A stretch of 64,000 bases of DNA from Pseudomonas taiwanensis DSM 21245 (GCF_000425785.1 NZ_AUEC01000005.1:1-64000); one strand, 5' to 3'. Numbered from the stretch's first letter, positions 8,865-18,907 are shown. The notes: generated by a model from the letters alone, not told the origin. Made by a program: numbers and translations.

Positions 8865-11567
8865 ATGCCCCAGGTGGATCCCGAGCTGTTCGACCGCGGC
8901 CAGTTCCAGGCGGAACTGGCCCTCAAGGCGAGCCCTATCGCCGCCTTCAAGAAAGCCATCCGCCAGGCGGGCGAGGTGCTTGACCGGCGTTTTCGCAGCG
9001 GCCGCGAAATCCGCCGACTGATCGAGGATCGCGCCTGGCTCGTCGACAACATCCTGCAACAAGCCTGGAACCAGTTCGATTGGGGCGACCAAAGCGGGAT
9101 CGCCCTGGTTGCAGTGGGTGGGTATGGACGCGGTGAACTGCACCCCTATTCGGACATCGACCTGCTGATTCTGCTGGGTGCCGCCGAACACGAACAGTAC
9201 CGCGACGCCATCGAGCGCTTCCTCACCCTGTTGTGGGACATCGGCCTGGAAGTTGGCCAGAGCGTTCGTACCGTCGACGAATGCGCAGAACAAGCCCGCG
9301 CCGACCTGACGGTAATCACCAACCTGATGGAAAGCCGCACCATTGCTGGCCCGGAGAGCCTGCGTCAGCGCATGCTGGACGTCACCAGCACCGCACACAT
9401 GTGGCCGAGCAAGGAGTTCTTCCTGGCCAAGCGCGCCGAACTCAAGGCCCGCCACCACAAGTACAACGACACCGAGTACAACCTCGAACCCAATGTCAAA
9501 GGTTCTCCCGGCGGCCTGCGCGACATCCAGACCGTGCTGTGGGTGGCTCGACGCCAGTACGGCACGCTGAACCTGCATGCCCTGGCCGGCGAAGGCTTCC
9601 TGCTGGAAAGCGAGAACGAGCTGCTGGCGTCCTCCCAGGACTTCCTGTGGAGGGTGCGCTACGCCCTGCACATGCTGGCCGGTCGCGCCGAGGACCGCCT
9701 GCTGTTCGACCACCAGCGCAGCATCGCCGCGCTACTGGGCTACAGCGACGAGAACCCCAAGCGGGCCATCGAGCAGTTCATGCAGCAGTACTACCGCGTG
9801 GTCATGAGCATCAGCCAGTTGTGCGACCTGATCATCCAGCATTTCGAGGAAGTGATCCTCGCCGATGACGACAGCGGCGCCACGCAACCTCTGAATGCGC
9901 GCTTCCGCCTGCACGACGGCTATATCGAAGCGGTCAATGCGAACGTGTTCAAACGCACGCCCTTCGCCATGCTGGAAATCTTCGTGCTGATGGCCCAGCA
10001 CCCGGAAATCAAGGGTGTACGCGCCGACACCGTGCGCCTGCTGCGCGAGCACCGTCACCTGATCGACGAAACGTTCCGCCACGACATCCGCAACACCAGC
10101 CTGTTCATCGAACTGTTCAAGTGCGAAATCGGCATCCACCGCAACCTGCGGCGCATGAACCGCTACGGCATTCTTGGCCGCTATCTGCCGGAGTTCGGCC
10201 TGATCGTGGGGCAGATGCAGCATGACCTGTTCCATATCTATACGGTCGATGCCCACACGCTCAACCTCATCAAGCACCTGCGCAAGCTGCAGTACACGCC
10301 AGTGTCCGAAAAATTCCCGCTGGCCAGCAAGCTCATGGGACGACTGCCCAAGCCCGAACTCATCTACCTGGCCGGCCTTTACCATGACATCGGTAAAGGC
10401 CGCCAGGGCGACCACTCCGAACTGGGCGCGGTGGACGCCAAGGCCTTCTGCGAGCGCCACCAACTCCCAGCCTGGGATAGCCGCCTGATCGCCTGGCTGG
10501 TGCTGAACCACCTGGTGATGTCCACCACCGCCCAGCGCAAGGACCTGTCCGACCCGCAGGTGATCAATGACTTCGCCCTGCATGTCGGCGATGAAACCCG
10601 CCTGGACTACCTCTACGTGCTGACCGTGGCCGACATCAACGCCACCAACCCCAGCCTGTGGAACTCTTGGCGCGCCAGCCTGCTGCGCCAGCTCTACACC
10701 GAGACCAAGCGTGCCCTGCGCAGGGGCCTGGAAAACCCGCTGGATCGCGAAGAACAGATTCGCCAGACCCAGACCGCAGCGCTGGACATCCTGGTGCGCG
10801 AAGGCACCGACCCGGACGATGTCGAGCAGCTCTGGTCGCAGCTGGGCGATGACTATTTCTTGCGCCATACCGCCGCCGACGTGGCCTGGCACAGTGATGC
10901 GATCCTGCAGCAGCCGGCGGACGGCGGGCCACTGGTGTTGATCAAGGAAACCACCCAGCGCGAGTTCGAGGGCGGGACGCAGATCTTCATCTATGCCCCT
11001 GACCAACACGACTTCTTCGCCGTGACCGTGGCGGCCATGTCCCAGCTCAACCTGAACATCCACGATGCCCGGATCATCACCTCGAGCAGCCAGTTCACCC
11101 TCGACACCTACATCGTGCTCGACAACGACGGCGGGTCGATCGGCGACAACCCGCAGCGGGTCAAGCAGATTCGCGATGGCCTGACCGAAGCGCTGCGCAA
11201 CCCCGAGGACTACCCGACCATCATCCAGCGCCGGGTGCCGCGCCAGCTCAAGCACTTCACCTTCGCGCCGCAGGTAACCATCCACAACGATGCGCAGCGC
11301 CCGGTGACCATCCTGGAAATCACCGCTCCCGACCGCCCCGGCCTGCTGGCGCGGATCGGACGGATCTTCCTGGAGTTCGACCTGTCGCTGCAGAACGCCA
11401 AGATCGCCACCCTCGGCGAACGGGTCGAGGACGTGTTCTTCATCACCGACGCCGACAACCAGCCGCTGTCCGACCCACAACTGTGCAGCCGCCTGCAGGA
11501 AGCGATCGTCCAGCAGTTGCAGGCTGGCCAGGCCAGCGATGCCAGCCCCACCCGCGTGACCTTTTAA
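8865..11567 (+). CDS. glnD: Bifunctional PII uridylyltransferase / uridylyl-removing enzyme
   Basis: A 900-residue nitrogen sensor that uridylylates PII proteins (GlnK/GlnB) when glutamine is low and deuridylylates them when it is high. Domains in order: nucleotidyltransferase with [19 protein letters not shown] from about residue 84, a PII-UTase linker, an HD hydrolase with [14 protein letters not shown] from about residue 506, and two C-terminal ACT glutamine-binding domains at roughly 700-780 and 810-890. Full length with all key residues. Followed 22 bases later by dapC, so probably cotranscribed with it. Confidence 0.97.
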   Translation: MPQVDPELFDRGQFQAELALKASPIAAFKKAIRQAGEVLDRRFRSGREIRRLIEDRAWLVDNILQQAWNQFDWGDQSGIALVAVGGYGRGELHPYSDIDLLILLGAAEHEQYRDAIERFLTLLWDIGLEVGQSVRTVDECAEQARADLTVITNLMESRTIAGPESLRQRMLDVTSTAHMWPSKEFFLAKRAELKARHHKYNDTEYNLEPNVKGSPGGLRDIQTVLWVARRQYGTLNLHALAGEGFLLESENELLASSQDFLWRVRYALHMLAGRAEDRLLFDHQRSIAALLGYSDENPKRAIEQFMQQYYRVVMSISQLCDLIIQHFEEVILADDDSGATQPLNARFRLHDGYIEAVNANVFKRTPFAMLEIFVLMAQHPEIKGVRADTVRLLREHRHLIDETFRHDIRNTSLFIELFKCEIGIHRNLRRMNRYGILGRYLPEFGLIVGQMQHDLFHIYTVDAHTLNLIKHLRKLQYTPVSEKFPLASKLMGRLPKPELIYLAGLYHDIGKGRQGDHSELGAVDAKAFCERHQLPAWDSRLIAWLVLNHLVMSTTAQRKDLSDPQVINDFALHVGDETRLDYLYVLTVADINATNPSLWNSWRASLLRQLYTETKRALRRGLENPLDREEQIRQTQTAALDILVREGTDPDDVEQLWSQLGDDYFLRHTAADVAWHSDAILQQPADGGPLVLIKETTQREFEGGTQIFIYAPDQHDFFAVTVAAMSQLNLNIHDARIITSSSQFTLDTYIVLDNDGGSIGDNPQRVKQIRDGLTEALRNPEDYPTIIQRRVPRQLKHFTFAPQVTIHNDAQRPVTILEITAPDRPGLLARIGRIFLEFDLSLQNAKIATLGERVEDVFFITDADNQPLSDPQLCSRLQEAIVQQLQAGQASDASPTRVTF

Positions 11568-11589
11568 CGATTGACGAGACCTTGCGCCG

Positions 11590-12786
11590 ATGAATCATGC
11601 CTTGACCCAGCTGCAGCCCTACCCGTTCGAGAAACTCCGTGCCCTGCTGGGCAGCGTGAAACCGGCCGCGGACAAACGCGCCATCGCCCTGTCCATTGGC
11701 GAGCCGAAGCACGAGTCGCCGGCCTTCGTCGCCAAGGCCATGGCCGACAACCTCGACAAACTGGCGGTGTACCCGAGCACCATCGGCCTGCCGGCATTGC
11801 GCCAGGCCATCGGCCAGTGGTGCGAGCGCCGCTTTGGCGTGCCAACCGGCTGGCTGGACGCCGACCGCCACATCCTGCCGGTGAACGGCACCCGTGAGGC
11901 ACTGTTCGCCTTCACCCAGGCCGTGGTCAACCGCGCCGACGATGGCCTGGTGGTCAGCCCCAACCCGTTCTACCAGATCTACGAAGGCGCGGCCCTGCTG
12001 GCCGGGGCCACGCCGCACTACTTGCCCTGCCTGGAAGCCAACGGATTCAACCCCGACTTCGACGCAGTGCCGGTCGAGGTCTGGAAGCGCTGCCAAATCC
12101 TCTTCCTGTGCTCCCCGGGCAACCCGACAGGTGCCCTGGTACCAATGGACACCCTGAAGAAACTGATCGCCCTGGCCGACGAGCATGACTTCGTGATTGC
12201 CGCCGACGAGTGCTACAGCGAGCTGTACTTCGACGAGGACGCCCCGCCACCTGGCCTGCTGACCGCTTGCGCCGAGCTTGGCCGTAGCGACTTCAAGCGC
12301 TGCGTGGTGTTCCACAGCCTGTCCAAGCGCTCCAACCTGCCAGGACTGCGCTCGGGCTTCGTGGCCGGTGACGCCTCGATCATCAAGCCGTTTTTGCTGT
12401 ACCGCACCTACCACGGCTGCGCGATGCCGGTTCAGACCCAGCTGGCCAGCATCGCAGCCTGGCAGGACGAAGCCCATGTGCGCGACAACCGCGACCAGTA
12501 CCGCGCCAAGTACGACGCCGTGCTGGACATCCTGCAACCGGTGCTGGATGTGCAGCGCCCGGATGGCAGTTTCTACCTGTGGGCCAAGGTCCCGGGCAGC
12601 GACGCCGACTTCACCCGCGACCTGTTCGAGGCCCAGCATGTGACCGTGGTACCAGGCTCATACCTTTCGCGTGAAGTTAACGGCGTGAATCCAGGGGCTG
12701 GTCGAGTGCGCATGGCCCTGGTTGCGCCGCTGGCCGAGTGTATCGAAGCGGCGGAGCGGATTCGCCAGTTCCTGCAAAGCCGCTGA
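11590..12786 (+). CDS. dapC: Succinyldiaminopimelate transaminase
   Basis: A 398-residue class I/II PLP aminotransferase starting MNHALTQLQPYPFEKLRALL, typical of DapC, which transaminates N-succinyl-2-amino-6-ketopimelate in the succinylase branch of lysine/DAP synthesis. The PLP lysine lies in HSLSKRSNLPGLRSGF (about residue 245), and LCSPGNPTGALV and AADECYSELYF are the cofactor motifs. Position between glnD and dapD is conserved in pseudomonads, which favours DapC over the similar ArgD. Confidence 0.92.
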   Translation: MNHALTQLQPYPFEKLRALLGSVKPAADKRAIALSIGEPKHESPAFVAKAMADNLDKLAVYPSTIGLPALRQAIGQWCERRFGVPTGWLDADRHILPVNGTREALFAFTQAVVNRADDGLVVSPNPFYQIYEGAALLAGATPHYLPCLEANGFNPDFDAVPVEVWKRCQILFLCSPGNPTGALVPMDTLKKLIALADEHDFVIAADECYSELYFDEDAPPPGLLTACAELGRSDFKRCVVFHSLSKRSNLPGLRSGFVAGDASIIKPFLLYRTYHGCAMPVQTQLASIAAWQDEAHVRDNRDQYRAKYDAVLDILQPVLDVQRPDGSFYLWAKVPGSDADFTRDLFEAQHVTVVPGSYLSREVNGVNPGAGRVRMALVAPLAECIEAAERIRQFLQSR

Positions 12787-12792
12787 AGACGA

Positions 12793-12811
12793 AGGGCCGC
12801 CACGCGGCCCT
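12793..12811. terminator. Hairpin between convergent dapC and antiporter genes
   Basis: AGGGCCGC (12793-12800) and GCGGCCCT (12804-12811) form a perfect stem in the 41-base gap between the two stop codons. No strong T tract follows on either strand, so it is at best a weak bidirectional terminator. Confidence 0.5.
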
Positions 12812-12827
12812 CCGACAGACAGATCCG

Positions 12828-14474
12828 CTACTTGACCTGCCCTAGGTTGGCTTCACTCAGATCCAGCTCGCCCAGCACTTGGCGCACGACCTCATCGCCC
12901 ACCAAGTGCTGGCGGTGCAGGTTGTACAGCTCAAGACGCTGGGCCCGCAGCGCACGCAAGCGCAGTCGCCGCTCCAGCAAGTCCATCTGCTCGGCCAGTG
13001 CCCGCGCTTCGGCGGTGTCGTTGTAGCTGTCCAGCTCGTCCCGGTATTCGGCCATCAACCGCGCCTTCAGCTCGGTGGCCAAGGTCGCCTGCGCCGCATC
13101 CTGGGGTGCGCTGGCATCGATCACTTCTTCTGCCTCCAAGGCATGAATGGCCGCCTCCGCGGTGCGCCGCCAGGCTTCCTGCACTTCCTGGTGCAAACGC
13201 TCATCCGGACTTCTGGTAACGCCCCGCAGCAGGAACGGCAAGGCGACGCACGCGCTGATCAACGACAACAGGATCACCCCCGCGGCGATGAAAATCAGCA
13301 GATCACGCTCGGGAAACGCCTTGCCCGCCCCTATCAGCAGCGGGATAGACATCACACCAGCCAGCGTCACGGCACCGCGCACGCCGCCCAGAGTCAACAG
13401 CCAGCAAGAGCGCGCGGTGGGCATCAGCACCAGGTCCGGTTTACCGCGCCAACGCCGCACCACACCGATCGCTCGCCAGATGCTCTGTACCCACACGAAA
13501 CGCAGCAGTATCAACGCAGCGAAGATCGCCAGCACATCGAGACAGCGCCAGGCCAGGGTCGGCCAGACAGTGGTCTCATGGCTGACCACCGCCTTGATGA
13601 TGTCCGGCAACTGCAGGCCCAGCAGCAGGAAGATCAGGCCATTGAAGGCGAACTCCAGCAACGACCAGACACTGCGGTTCAACAGCCGTGTGCTGGTCTG
13701 GCGGGGCAGCAGGTCGAGCCAGCTCTGCATCATGCCGGCAGCCACGGCGGAAAGAATGCCAGAAACGCCCAGGCGCTCGGCCAATACGTAGGCCGCGAAC
13801 GGCAGCAGCAGCATGAACACGACATGGGTGGCCGGGTCGTCCCAGCCCCGGGCGATCATCCACGCACGCAGGCGGCCGATCAGCCAACTAAGCGCGACCC
13901 CCACCGCCAAGCCACCGATGGCAACGAGGACGAAACTCATGCCCGCGTCGGCAAGCGAGAATGCCCCTGTGATCGCCGCTGCCAGGGCGAACTTGAAGGT
14001 CACCAGGCCCGAGGCATCGTTCAACAGCGCCTCGCCCTGCAGCATGTGCATGAGCGGGGTTGGCAGGCGGTCCTGGGTGATGGCCGACACAGCCACGGCG
14101 TCGGTGGGCGAAAGCACGGCTGCCAACGCGAACGCTACCGGCAGCGGGATAGTAGGCAACAGCCAGTGGATGAAATATCCGGCGCCGACCACGGTGAACA
14201 GCACCAGGCCCACCGCCAGGGCCACCACTGGTCCGCGAATACGCCACAGCTCACGCTTGGGAATGCGCCAGCCATCGGCGAACAGCAACGGTGGCAGGAA
14301 CAGGAACAGAAACAGTTCTGGGTCCAGGGCCACATGCAGGCCCAGGGTCGGCCATGCCAGCAAGGCGCCAGCGGCGATCTGCACCAATGGCAGCGGTAGC
14401 GGAATGACTCGCCCGACCAGTTTCGACACGCTTACCAGCGTCAGCAGGATGAGGACGGTGTAGGCGGACTGCAT
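12828..14474 (-). CDS. Na+/H+ antiporter, CPA1/NhaP-type
   Basis: A 548-residue membrane protein with about twelve hydrophobic segments followed by a roughly 150-residue charged cytoplasmic tail (from about residue 400). The LSPTDAVAVSAI segment is the CPA1 antiporter signature, FNGLIFLLLGLQLP and GVRGAVTLAGV are further family blocks. It likely exchanges Na+ or K+ for protons. The ATG at 14474 has AAGGAAG nine bases upstream and begins MQSAYTVLILL; an upstream start at 14528 would add 18 hydrophilic residues. Convergent with dapC and divergent from the yffB-like gene. Ion specificity cannot be read from sequence. Confidence 0.88.
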   Translation of the reverse strand: MQSAYTVLILLTLVSVSKLVGRVIPLPLPLVQIAAGALLAWPTLGLHVALDPELFLFLFLPPLLFADGWRIPKRELWRIRGPVVALAVGLVLFTVVGAGYFIHWLLPTIPLPVAFALAAVLSPTDAVAVSAITQDRLPTPLMHMLQGEALLNDASGLVTFKFALAAAITGAFSLADAGMSFVLVAIGGLAVGVALSWLIGRLRAWMIARGWDDPATHVVFMLLLPFAAYVLAERLGVSGILSAVAAGMMQSWLDLLPRQTSTRLLNRSVWSLLEFAFNGLIFLLLGLQLPDIIKAVVSHETTVWPTLAWRCLDVLAIFAALILLRFVWVQSIWRAIGVVRRWRGKPDLVLMPTARSCWLLTLGGVRGAVTLAGVMSIPLLIGAGKAFPERDLLIFIAAGVILLSLISACVALPFLLRGVTRSPDERLHQEVQEAWRRTAEAAIHALEAEEVIDASAPQDAAQATLATELKARLMAEYRDELDSYNDTAEARALAEQMDLLERRLRLRALRAQRLELYNLHRQHLVGDEVVRQVLGELDLSEANLGQVK

Positions 14475-14828
14475 CCGTGAAAGCTTCCTTTGTGAACCAA
14501 AAACGACATCAGGGCGAAACATCGCCATTGAAACAATATGTTAGCGGGGATAGGTAAATCGAGACCGCTGCACGATAGTCGCAGGTGGCAAATGTATATG
14601 TAACATGATGATACTGGGGTCATGGCTGGCAGGTGTGCGCCTTAAGATCTTGGCGCCCAAGAGATAGAGCGCCCGAAATTTCAAGGCAGGCACCTGGCAA
14701 TCTCCGAGGTGCTGCAGGACACAAGGCATGCACACCCGTGGCGCTCAAAGAATCGTTCCCGCATAATCCCGCGACTGACATTCGGAAAACGGAGAGATTG
14801 GGGGCACCTTTGAACCCCAATGTACGCG
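14475..14828. other. Intergenic region between antiporter and yffB-like gene
   Basis: About 350 bases with no supported gene, including a short AT-richer patch around 14550-14610. A -10-like CATAAT lies at about 14761-14766 upstream of the yffB-like gene. No tRNA, repeat or insertion-sequence end is recognisable. From memory, P. putida KT2440 carries a prophage in the dapC-dapD interval; here the interval is free of phage genes. Confidence 0.4.
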
Positions 14829-15176
14829 ATGACTTACACGCTCTACGGCATCAAAGCCTGTGACACCATGAAAAAAGCCCGCACATGGCTCGAAGAACAC
14901 GCCATCGGCTACGAATTCCACGACTACAAGACTCAAGGCATCGACCGCGACAGCCTGAACCGCTGGTGCGATGAACACGGCTGGGAAGTCATCCTCAACC
15001 GTGCCGGCACCACCTTCCGCAAGCTCGACGACGCCAGCAAGGCCGATCTCGACCAGGCCAAGGCCGTGGAGCTGATGCTGGCCCAGCCGTCGATGATCAA
15101 GCGCCCGGTGCTCGACCTCGGCGCACGCACGCTGGTTGGCTTCAAGCCTGACCTGTACGGCGCTGCGCTGGCCTGA
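14829..15176 (+). CDS. ArsC-family reductase, YffB-like
   Basis: A 115-residue thioredoxin-fold protein of the ArsC/Spx family. It starts TYTLYGIKACDTMKKARTWL, with a single Cxxx-type active cysteine (ACDT) instead of a CXXC pair, followed by NRAGTTFRKL and the IKRPVLDLG cis-proline segment. I take the third-codon ATG as start because family members begin just before the TLYGI strand; an ATG three codons upstream is also open, and neither has a clear Shine-Dalgarno sequence. It sits 31 bases upstream of dapD, an association common in proteobacteria. Its substrate is not established; arsenate reduction should not be assumed. Confidence 0.82.
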   Translation: MTYTLYGIKACDTMKKARTWLEEHAIGYEFHDYKTQGIDRDSLNRWCDEHGWEVILNRAGTTFRKLDDASKADLDQAKAVELMLAQPSMIKRPVLDLGARTLVGFKPDLYGAALA

Positions 15177-15207
15177 GCCCACCCCCTATTTCGCACGAGG
15201 TAATCAC

Positions 15208-16242
15208 ATGTCCAATAACCTGTTCAGCCTGGCCTTCGGTGTCGGCTCCCAGAACCGCCAGGGCGCCTGGCTCGAAGTCTTCTACGCACAACCCCTGCTC
15301 AACCCGAGTGCCGAGCTGGTCGCCGCCGTTGCGCCGATCCTCGGTTACCAAGGTGGCAACCAGGCCATCGCCTTCAGCAACGCCCAGGCCGCGCAACTGG
15401 CCGAAGCCCTCAAAGGCGTCGATGCCGCCCAGGCCGCCCTGCTGACCCGCCTGGCCGAAAGCCACAAGCCACTGGTCGCCACCCTGCTGGCCGAAGACGC
15501 CGCACTGACCTCGACCCCAGAGGCCTACCTGAAGCTGCACCTGCTGTCGCACCGTCTGGTCAAGCCGCACGGCGTAAGCCTGGCCGGCATCTTCCCGCTG
15601 CTGCCGAACGTCGCCTGGACCAACCAGGGCGCCGTTGACCTGGCCGAGCTGGCTGAGCTGCAACTGGAAGCACGCCTGAAGGGCGAGCTGCTGGAAGTGT
15701 TCTCGGTGGACAAGTTCCCGAAGATGACCGACTACGTGGTTCCGGCTGGCGTGCGTATCGCCGATACCGCCCGTGTACGTCTGGGCGCCTACATCGGCGA
15801 AGGCACCACCATCATGCACGAAGGCTTCGTCAACTTTAACGCCGGCACCGAAGGCCCGGGCATGATCGAAGGCCGCGTCTCGGCTGGTGTGTTCGTCGGC
15901 AAGGGCTCGGACCTGGGTGGCGGCTGCTCGACCATGGGTACCCTGTCCGGTGGCGGCAACATCGTCATCAAGGTCGGCGAAGGCTGCCTGATCGGCGCCA
16001 ACGCCGGCATCGGTATCCCGCTGGGCGATCGCAACACCGTGGAAGCCGGTCTGTACATCACTGCCGGCACCAAGGTGAACCTGCTCGACGAAAACAACGA
16101 GCTGGTCAAAGTGGTCAAGGCCCGCGACCTGGCCGGTCAGACCGACCTGCTGTTCCGCCGCAACTCGCTGAACGGCGCCGTCGAGTGCAAGACCCACAAG
16201 TCGGCCATCGAGCTGAATGAGGCGCTGCACGCCCATAACTGA
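15208..16242 (+). CDS. dapD: Tetrahydrodipicolinate N-succinyltransferase
   Basis: A 344-residue acyltransferase that succinylates tetrahydrodipicolinate in the succinylase branch of DAP synthesis. The central part is a left-handed beta-helix of hexapeptide repeats (GAYIGEGTTIMHEGFVNFNA through GANAGIGIPLGDRN). This is the long, pseudomonad/actinobacterial type of DapD with a distinct N-terminal domain. The start at 15208 follows an AGG-containing site (GCACGAGG). A strong terminator follows the stop. With dapC and dapE in this window it supplies three consecutive steps of the pathway. Confidence 0.96.
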   Translation: MSNNLFSLAFGVGSQNRQGAWLEVFYAQPLLNPSAELVAAVAPILGYQGGNQAIAFSNAQAAQLAEALKGVDAAQAALLTRLAESHKPLVATLLAEDAALTSTPEAYLKLHLLSHRLVKPHGVSLAGIFPLLPNVAWTNQGAVDLAELAELQLEARLKGELLEVFSVDKFPKMTDYVVPAGVRIADTARVRLGAYIGEGTTIMHEGFVNFNAGTEGPGMIEGRVSAGVFVGKGSDLGGGCSTMGTLSGGGNIVIKVGEGCLIGANAGIGIPLGDRNTVEAGLYITAGTKVNLLDENNELVKVVKARDLAGQTDLLFRRNSLNGAVECKTHKSAIELNEALHAHN

Positions 16243-16269
16243 GAACCCTGCACGGTTTGAAGTGATAAG

Positions 16270-16302
16270 ATCGGGTCTGGCGTAATGCCAGACCCGATTT
16301 TC
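16270..16302 (+). terminator. Rho-independent terminator of dapD
   Basis: ATCGGGTCTGG (16270-16280) pairs perfectly with CCAGACCCGAT (16288-16298) over an eight-base-or-shorter loop and is followed by TTTTCATT. An in-frame ATG for csdA at 16285 lies inside this hairpin, which argues against that upstream start. Confidence 0.88.
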
Positions 16303-16320
16303 ATTCCAGGCCTTGCGAAC

Positions 16321-17526
16321 ATGTTCCAGCCCTCCCCCTGGCGTGCCGATTTCCCCGCCATCGCCGCCCTGCAACGGCAGCACCAGACCTACCTGGACAG
16401 CGCCGCCACCACCCAGAAACCCCAGGCGCTGCTCGATGCCCTGAGCCATTACTACGGTCATGGTGCAGCCAATGTGCATCGCGCCCAGCACCTTCCCGGC
16501 GCCCTGGCGACCCAAGCGTTCGAAACCAGCCGGGACAAGGTCGCCGCCTGGCTCAACGCCGCCGATGCCCAGCAGATCGTGTTCACTCACGGAGCCACTT
16601 CGGCACTGAACCTGTTGGCCTATGGGCTTGAGCACCGTTTCGAGGCCGGTGACGAAATCGCTGTCAGCGCCCTGGAACACCACGCCAACCTGTTGCCGTG
16701 GCAACAACTGGCGCGACGGCGCAATCTGCGCCTGGTGGTGTTGCCGCTGGACGCACACGGACGCATCGACCTTGACCCGGCCCTGCAACTGATCGGGCCG
16801 CGCACCCGGGTCCTGGCGGTCAGCCAGTTGTCCAACGTACTGGGTACCTGGCAGCCGCTACCTGCCTTGCTCGCCCATGCCCGTGCCCAAGGCGCGATCA
16901 CGGTGGTCGACGGCGCCCAGGGGGTGGTCCATGGCCGCCATGACGTGCAGCAACTGGGCTGCGACTTCTACGTGTTCTCCAGTCACAAGCTATACGGGCC
17001 GGACGGCGTTGGCGTGCTCTACGGCCGGCGCCAGGCCCTTGACCTGCTGCATCACTGGCAATTCGGTGGCGAGATGGTGCAAATGGCCGATTATCAGAGC
17101 GCCAGTTTCCGGCCAGCGCCGCTGGGGTTCGAGGCAGGAACACCGCCCATTGCCGGCGTGATTGGCTTGGGCGCAACCCTTGATTACCTCGCCAGCCTCG
17201 ACGTCCATGCCGTCGAGAACCACGAAGCGAGCCTGCACCAGCACCTGCTGCGAGGCCTGGCGGACCGCGACGGTATTCGTGTACTCGGCACACCCCAGGC
17301 GGCCTTGGCCAGTTTCGTCATCGAAGGCGTGCACAACGCCGATATCGCCCATCTGCTGACCGAGCAAGGCATCGCCGTGCGCGCCGGCCATCATTGCGCA
17401 ATGCCGCTGCTCAAGGGTTTGGGGCTGGAGGGGGCGATTCGGGTGTCGTTGGGGATCTACAACGACAGCGACGACCTGCAACGGTTCTTCGCTGCGCTGG
17501 ACCAAGGCCTGGAGTTGCTGCGATGA
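16321..17526 (+). CDS. csdA: Cysteine desulfurase, SufS/CsdA type
   Basis: A 401-residue PLP enzyme that takes sulfur from cysteine as a persulfide. The PLP lysine is in SSHKLYGPDG (about residue 223) and the catalytic cysteine in RAGHHCAMPLL (residue 359), the class II arrangement. Start at 16321 (MFQPSPWRADFPA); the ATG 12 codons upstream sits in the dapD terminator. Its stop overlaps the csdE start (ATGA), and tcdA lies just beyond, which identifies it as CsdA rather than the Fe-S assembly enzyme SufS: this trio is linked to formation of cyclic t6A in tRNA. Confidence 0.9.
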   Translation: MFQPSPWRADFPAIAALQRQHQTYLDSAATTQKPQALLDALSHYYGHGAANVHRAQHLPGALATQAFETSRDKVAAWLNAADAQQIVFTHGATSALNLLAYGLEHRFEAGDEIAVSALEHHANLLPWQQLARRRNLRLVVLPLDAHGRIDLDPALQLIGPRTRVLAVSQLSNVLGTWQPLPALLAHARAQGAITVVDGAQGVVHGRHDVQQLGCDFYVFSSHKLYGPDGVGVLYGRRQALDLLHHWQFGGEMVQMADYQSASFRPAPLGFEAGTPPIAGVIGLGATLDYLASLDVHAVENHEASLHQHLLRGLADRDGIRVLGTPQAALASFVIEGVHNADIAHLLTEQGIAVRAGHHCAMPLLKGLGLEGAIRVSLGIYNDSDDLQRFFAALDQGLELLR

Positions 17527-17936
17527 ACTTGTCAGAGCAGGCGCGCCAGGCGCGGGAGAGCTTCGAACAAGCGCGCGGCTGGGAGCAGCGGGCACGACTG
17601 CTGATGCAGTGGGGCGAACGGCTGGAACCGCTGGAGGACACGCAGAAGACCGAGAGCAATCGGGTGCATGGCTGTGAGAGCCTTGTGTGGCTGGTGGCCA
17701 CTCAGGTCGACGGCCAATGGCAGTTCAAGGCGGCCAGCGATGCGCGCTTATTGCGCGGGTTGCTGGCGCTGCTGCTGGTTCGGGTGCAAGGCTTGGCCAC
17801 CAGCGAACTGAGCAGGCTGGATCTGCAAGGCTGGTTCACCCAACTGGGCCTTGAGCGCCAATTGTCGCCGTCGCGCAGCAACGGGCTGCATGCGGTGTTG
17901 CAGCGGATGGCGCAGTTGACGCTGGATCAGCGCTGA
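17523..17936 (+). CDS. csdE: Sulfur acceptor protein CsdE (SufE-like)
   Basis: A 137-residue SufE-family protein that accepts persulfide sulfur from CsdA on a conserved cysteine, visible at residue 51 in RVHGCESLVWL. The start overlaps the csdA stop by four bases, so the two are translationally coupled. It relays sulfur or supports TcdA activity in ct6A formation in E. coli; here tcdA is convergent with it, 40 bases away. Normal length. Confidence 0.9.
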   Translation: MNLSEQARQARESFEQARGWEQRARLLMQWGERLEPLEDTQKTESNRVHGCESLVWLVATQVDGQWQFKAASDARLLRGLLALLLVRVQGLATSELSRLDLQGWFTQLGLERQLSPSRSNGLHAVLQRMAQLTLDQR

Positions 17937-17976
17937 AGCGATCGCGCAAGCTGGCCTTTACGGGGTCGGCTTGCGG

Positions 17977-18786
17977 CTACTGGGCCTTGACCCGCTCCGA
18001 AGGCCGCCGCGCGCCTGCCACCAGCTTCTCTATTGCCTTGCTCGCCGCCACCATGCCGAACGTCGCGGTCACCATCATCACCGCGCCGAAGCCCCCGGCG
18101 CAATCCAGGCGCACGCCTTCACCGACGAAGCTCTTCTGCAGGCACACGCTGCCGTCGCCCTTCGGATAGCGCAGTTGCTCGCTGGAAAACACGCACGGTA
18201 CGCCATAGTTGCGGCTCACGTTGCGCGAGAAGTTGTAGTCGCGGCGCAGGGTCGAGCGTACCCGTGACGCCAGTGGGTCATTGAAGGTCTTGTTGAGGTC
18301 GCCGACCTGGATCTGGGTCGGATCGATCTGCCCACCGGCGCCCCCGGTGGTGACGATGGCAATCTTCCGCCGCCGGCACCAGGCGATCAGCGCGGCCTTG
18401 GCCATCACACTGTCGATGCAGTCGATGACGCAGTCCATCTGCTCGGTGATGTATTCGGCCATGGTATCGCGGGTGACGAAGTCGGCCACCGCATGCACCG
18501 TGCAGGCAGGGTTGATCGCCCGCAGGCGCTCGGCCATGACGTCGACCTTGGGCCGCCCCACCTGCCCCTCCAGCGCATGCGCCTGACGGTTGGTGTTGCT
18601 GACGCACACATCGTCGAGGTCGAACAGGGTGATTTCGCCCACGCCACTGCGGGCCAGGGCCTCGGCCGCCCACGAGCCAACCCCGCCGATGCCGACGACC
18701 GCCACATGGGCCTGGCTCAGTCGTTGCAGGCCTTCGTCGCCGTACAGCCGGGCTACGCCGGCAAAGCGTGGATCTTCTGTGCTCAT
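17977..18786 (-). CDS. tcdA: tRNA threonylcarbamoyladenosine dehydratase (TcdA/CsdL)
   Basis: A 269-residue E1-like enzyme that uses ATP to cyclise t6A at tRNA position 37 into ct6A. The adenylation nucleotide-binding motif GIGGVGSWAAEAL is at residues 32-44, and TLFDLDDVCVSNTNRQ is the E1/MoeB-type follow-on block; C-terminal Cys-containing segments are present. The start at 18786 (MSTEDPRFAG) is preferred over an ATG 13 codons upstream because homology begins there. Convergent with csdA-csdE. The window also holds tsaB, needed for the t6A precursor. Confidence 0.92.
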   Translation of the reverse strand: MSTEDPRFAGVARLYGDEGLQRLSQAHVAVVGIGGVGSWAAEALARSGVGEITLFDLDDVCVSNTNRQAHALEGQVGRPKVDVMAERLRAINPACTVHAVADFVTRDTMAEYITEQMDCVIDCIDSVMAKAALIAWCRRRKIAIVTTGGAGGQIDPTQIQVGDLNKTFNDPLASRVRSTLRRDYNFSRNVSRNYGVPCVFSSEQLRYPKGDGSVCLQKSFVGEGVRLDCAGGFGAVMMVTATFGMVAASKAIEKLVAGARRPSERVKAQ

Positions 18787-18907
18787 GTTGATACCCCGAA
18801 AAAACCGGCGCGCATTATAGGCCAAGAGCGCTTGTGGCCTCCATCGTTAGGAAAGTACCTACCAACCCTGCTTTAATGTCCTATCCCTTCGACAGAATTG
18901 AACGAAC

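Noticed and set aside
7956..9713. Minus-strand open frame of 585 codons opposite map and glnD
   Set aside because: Antisense shadow of two well-supported genes, with no recognisable motif or ribosome site.
14475..14828. tRNA or small RNA in the antiporter-yffB gap
   Set aside because: No cloverleaf or TPsiC-arm-like sequence and no terminator were seen; a computed tRNA/Rfam scan would be needed to support one.
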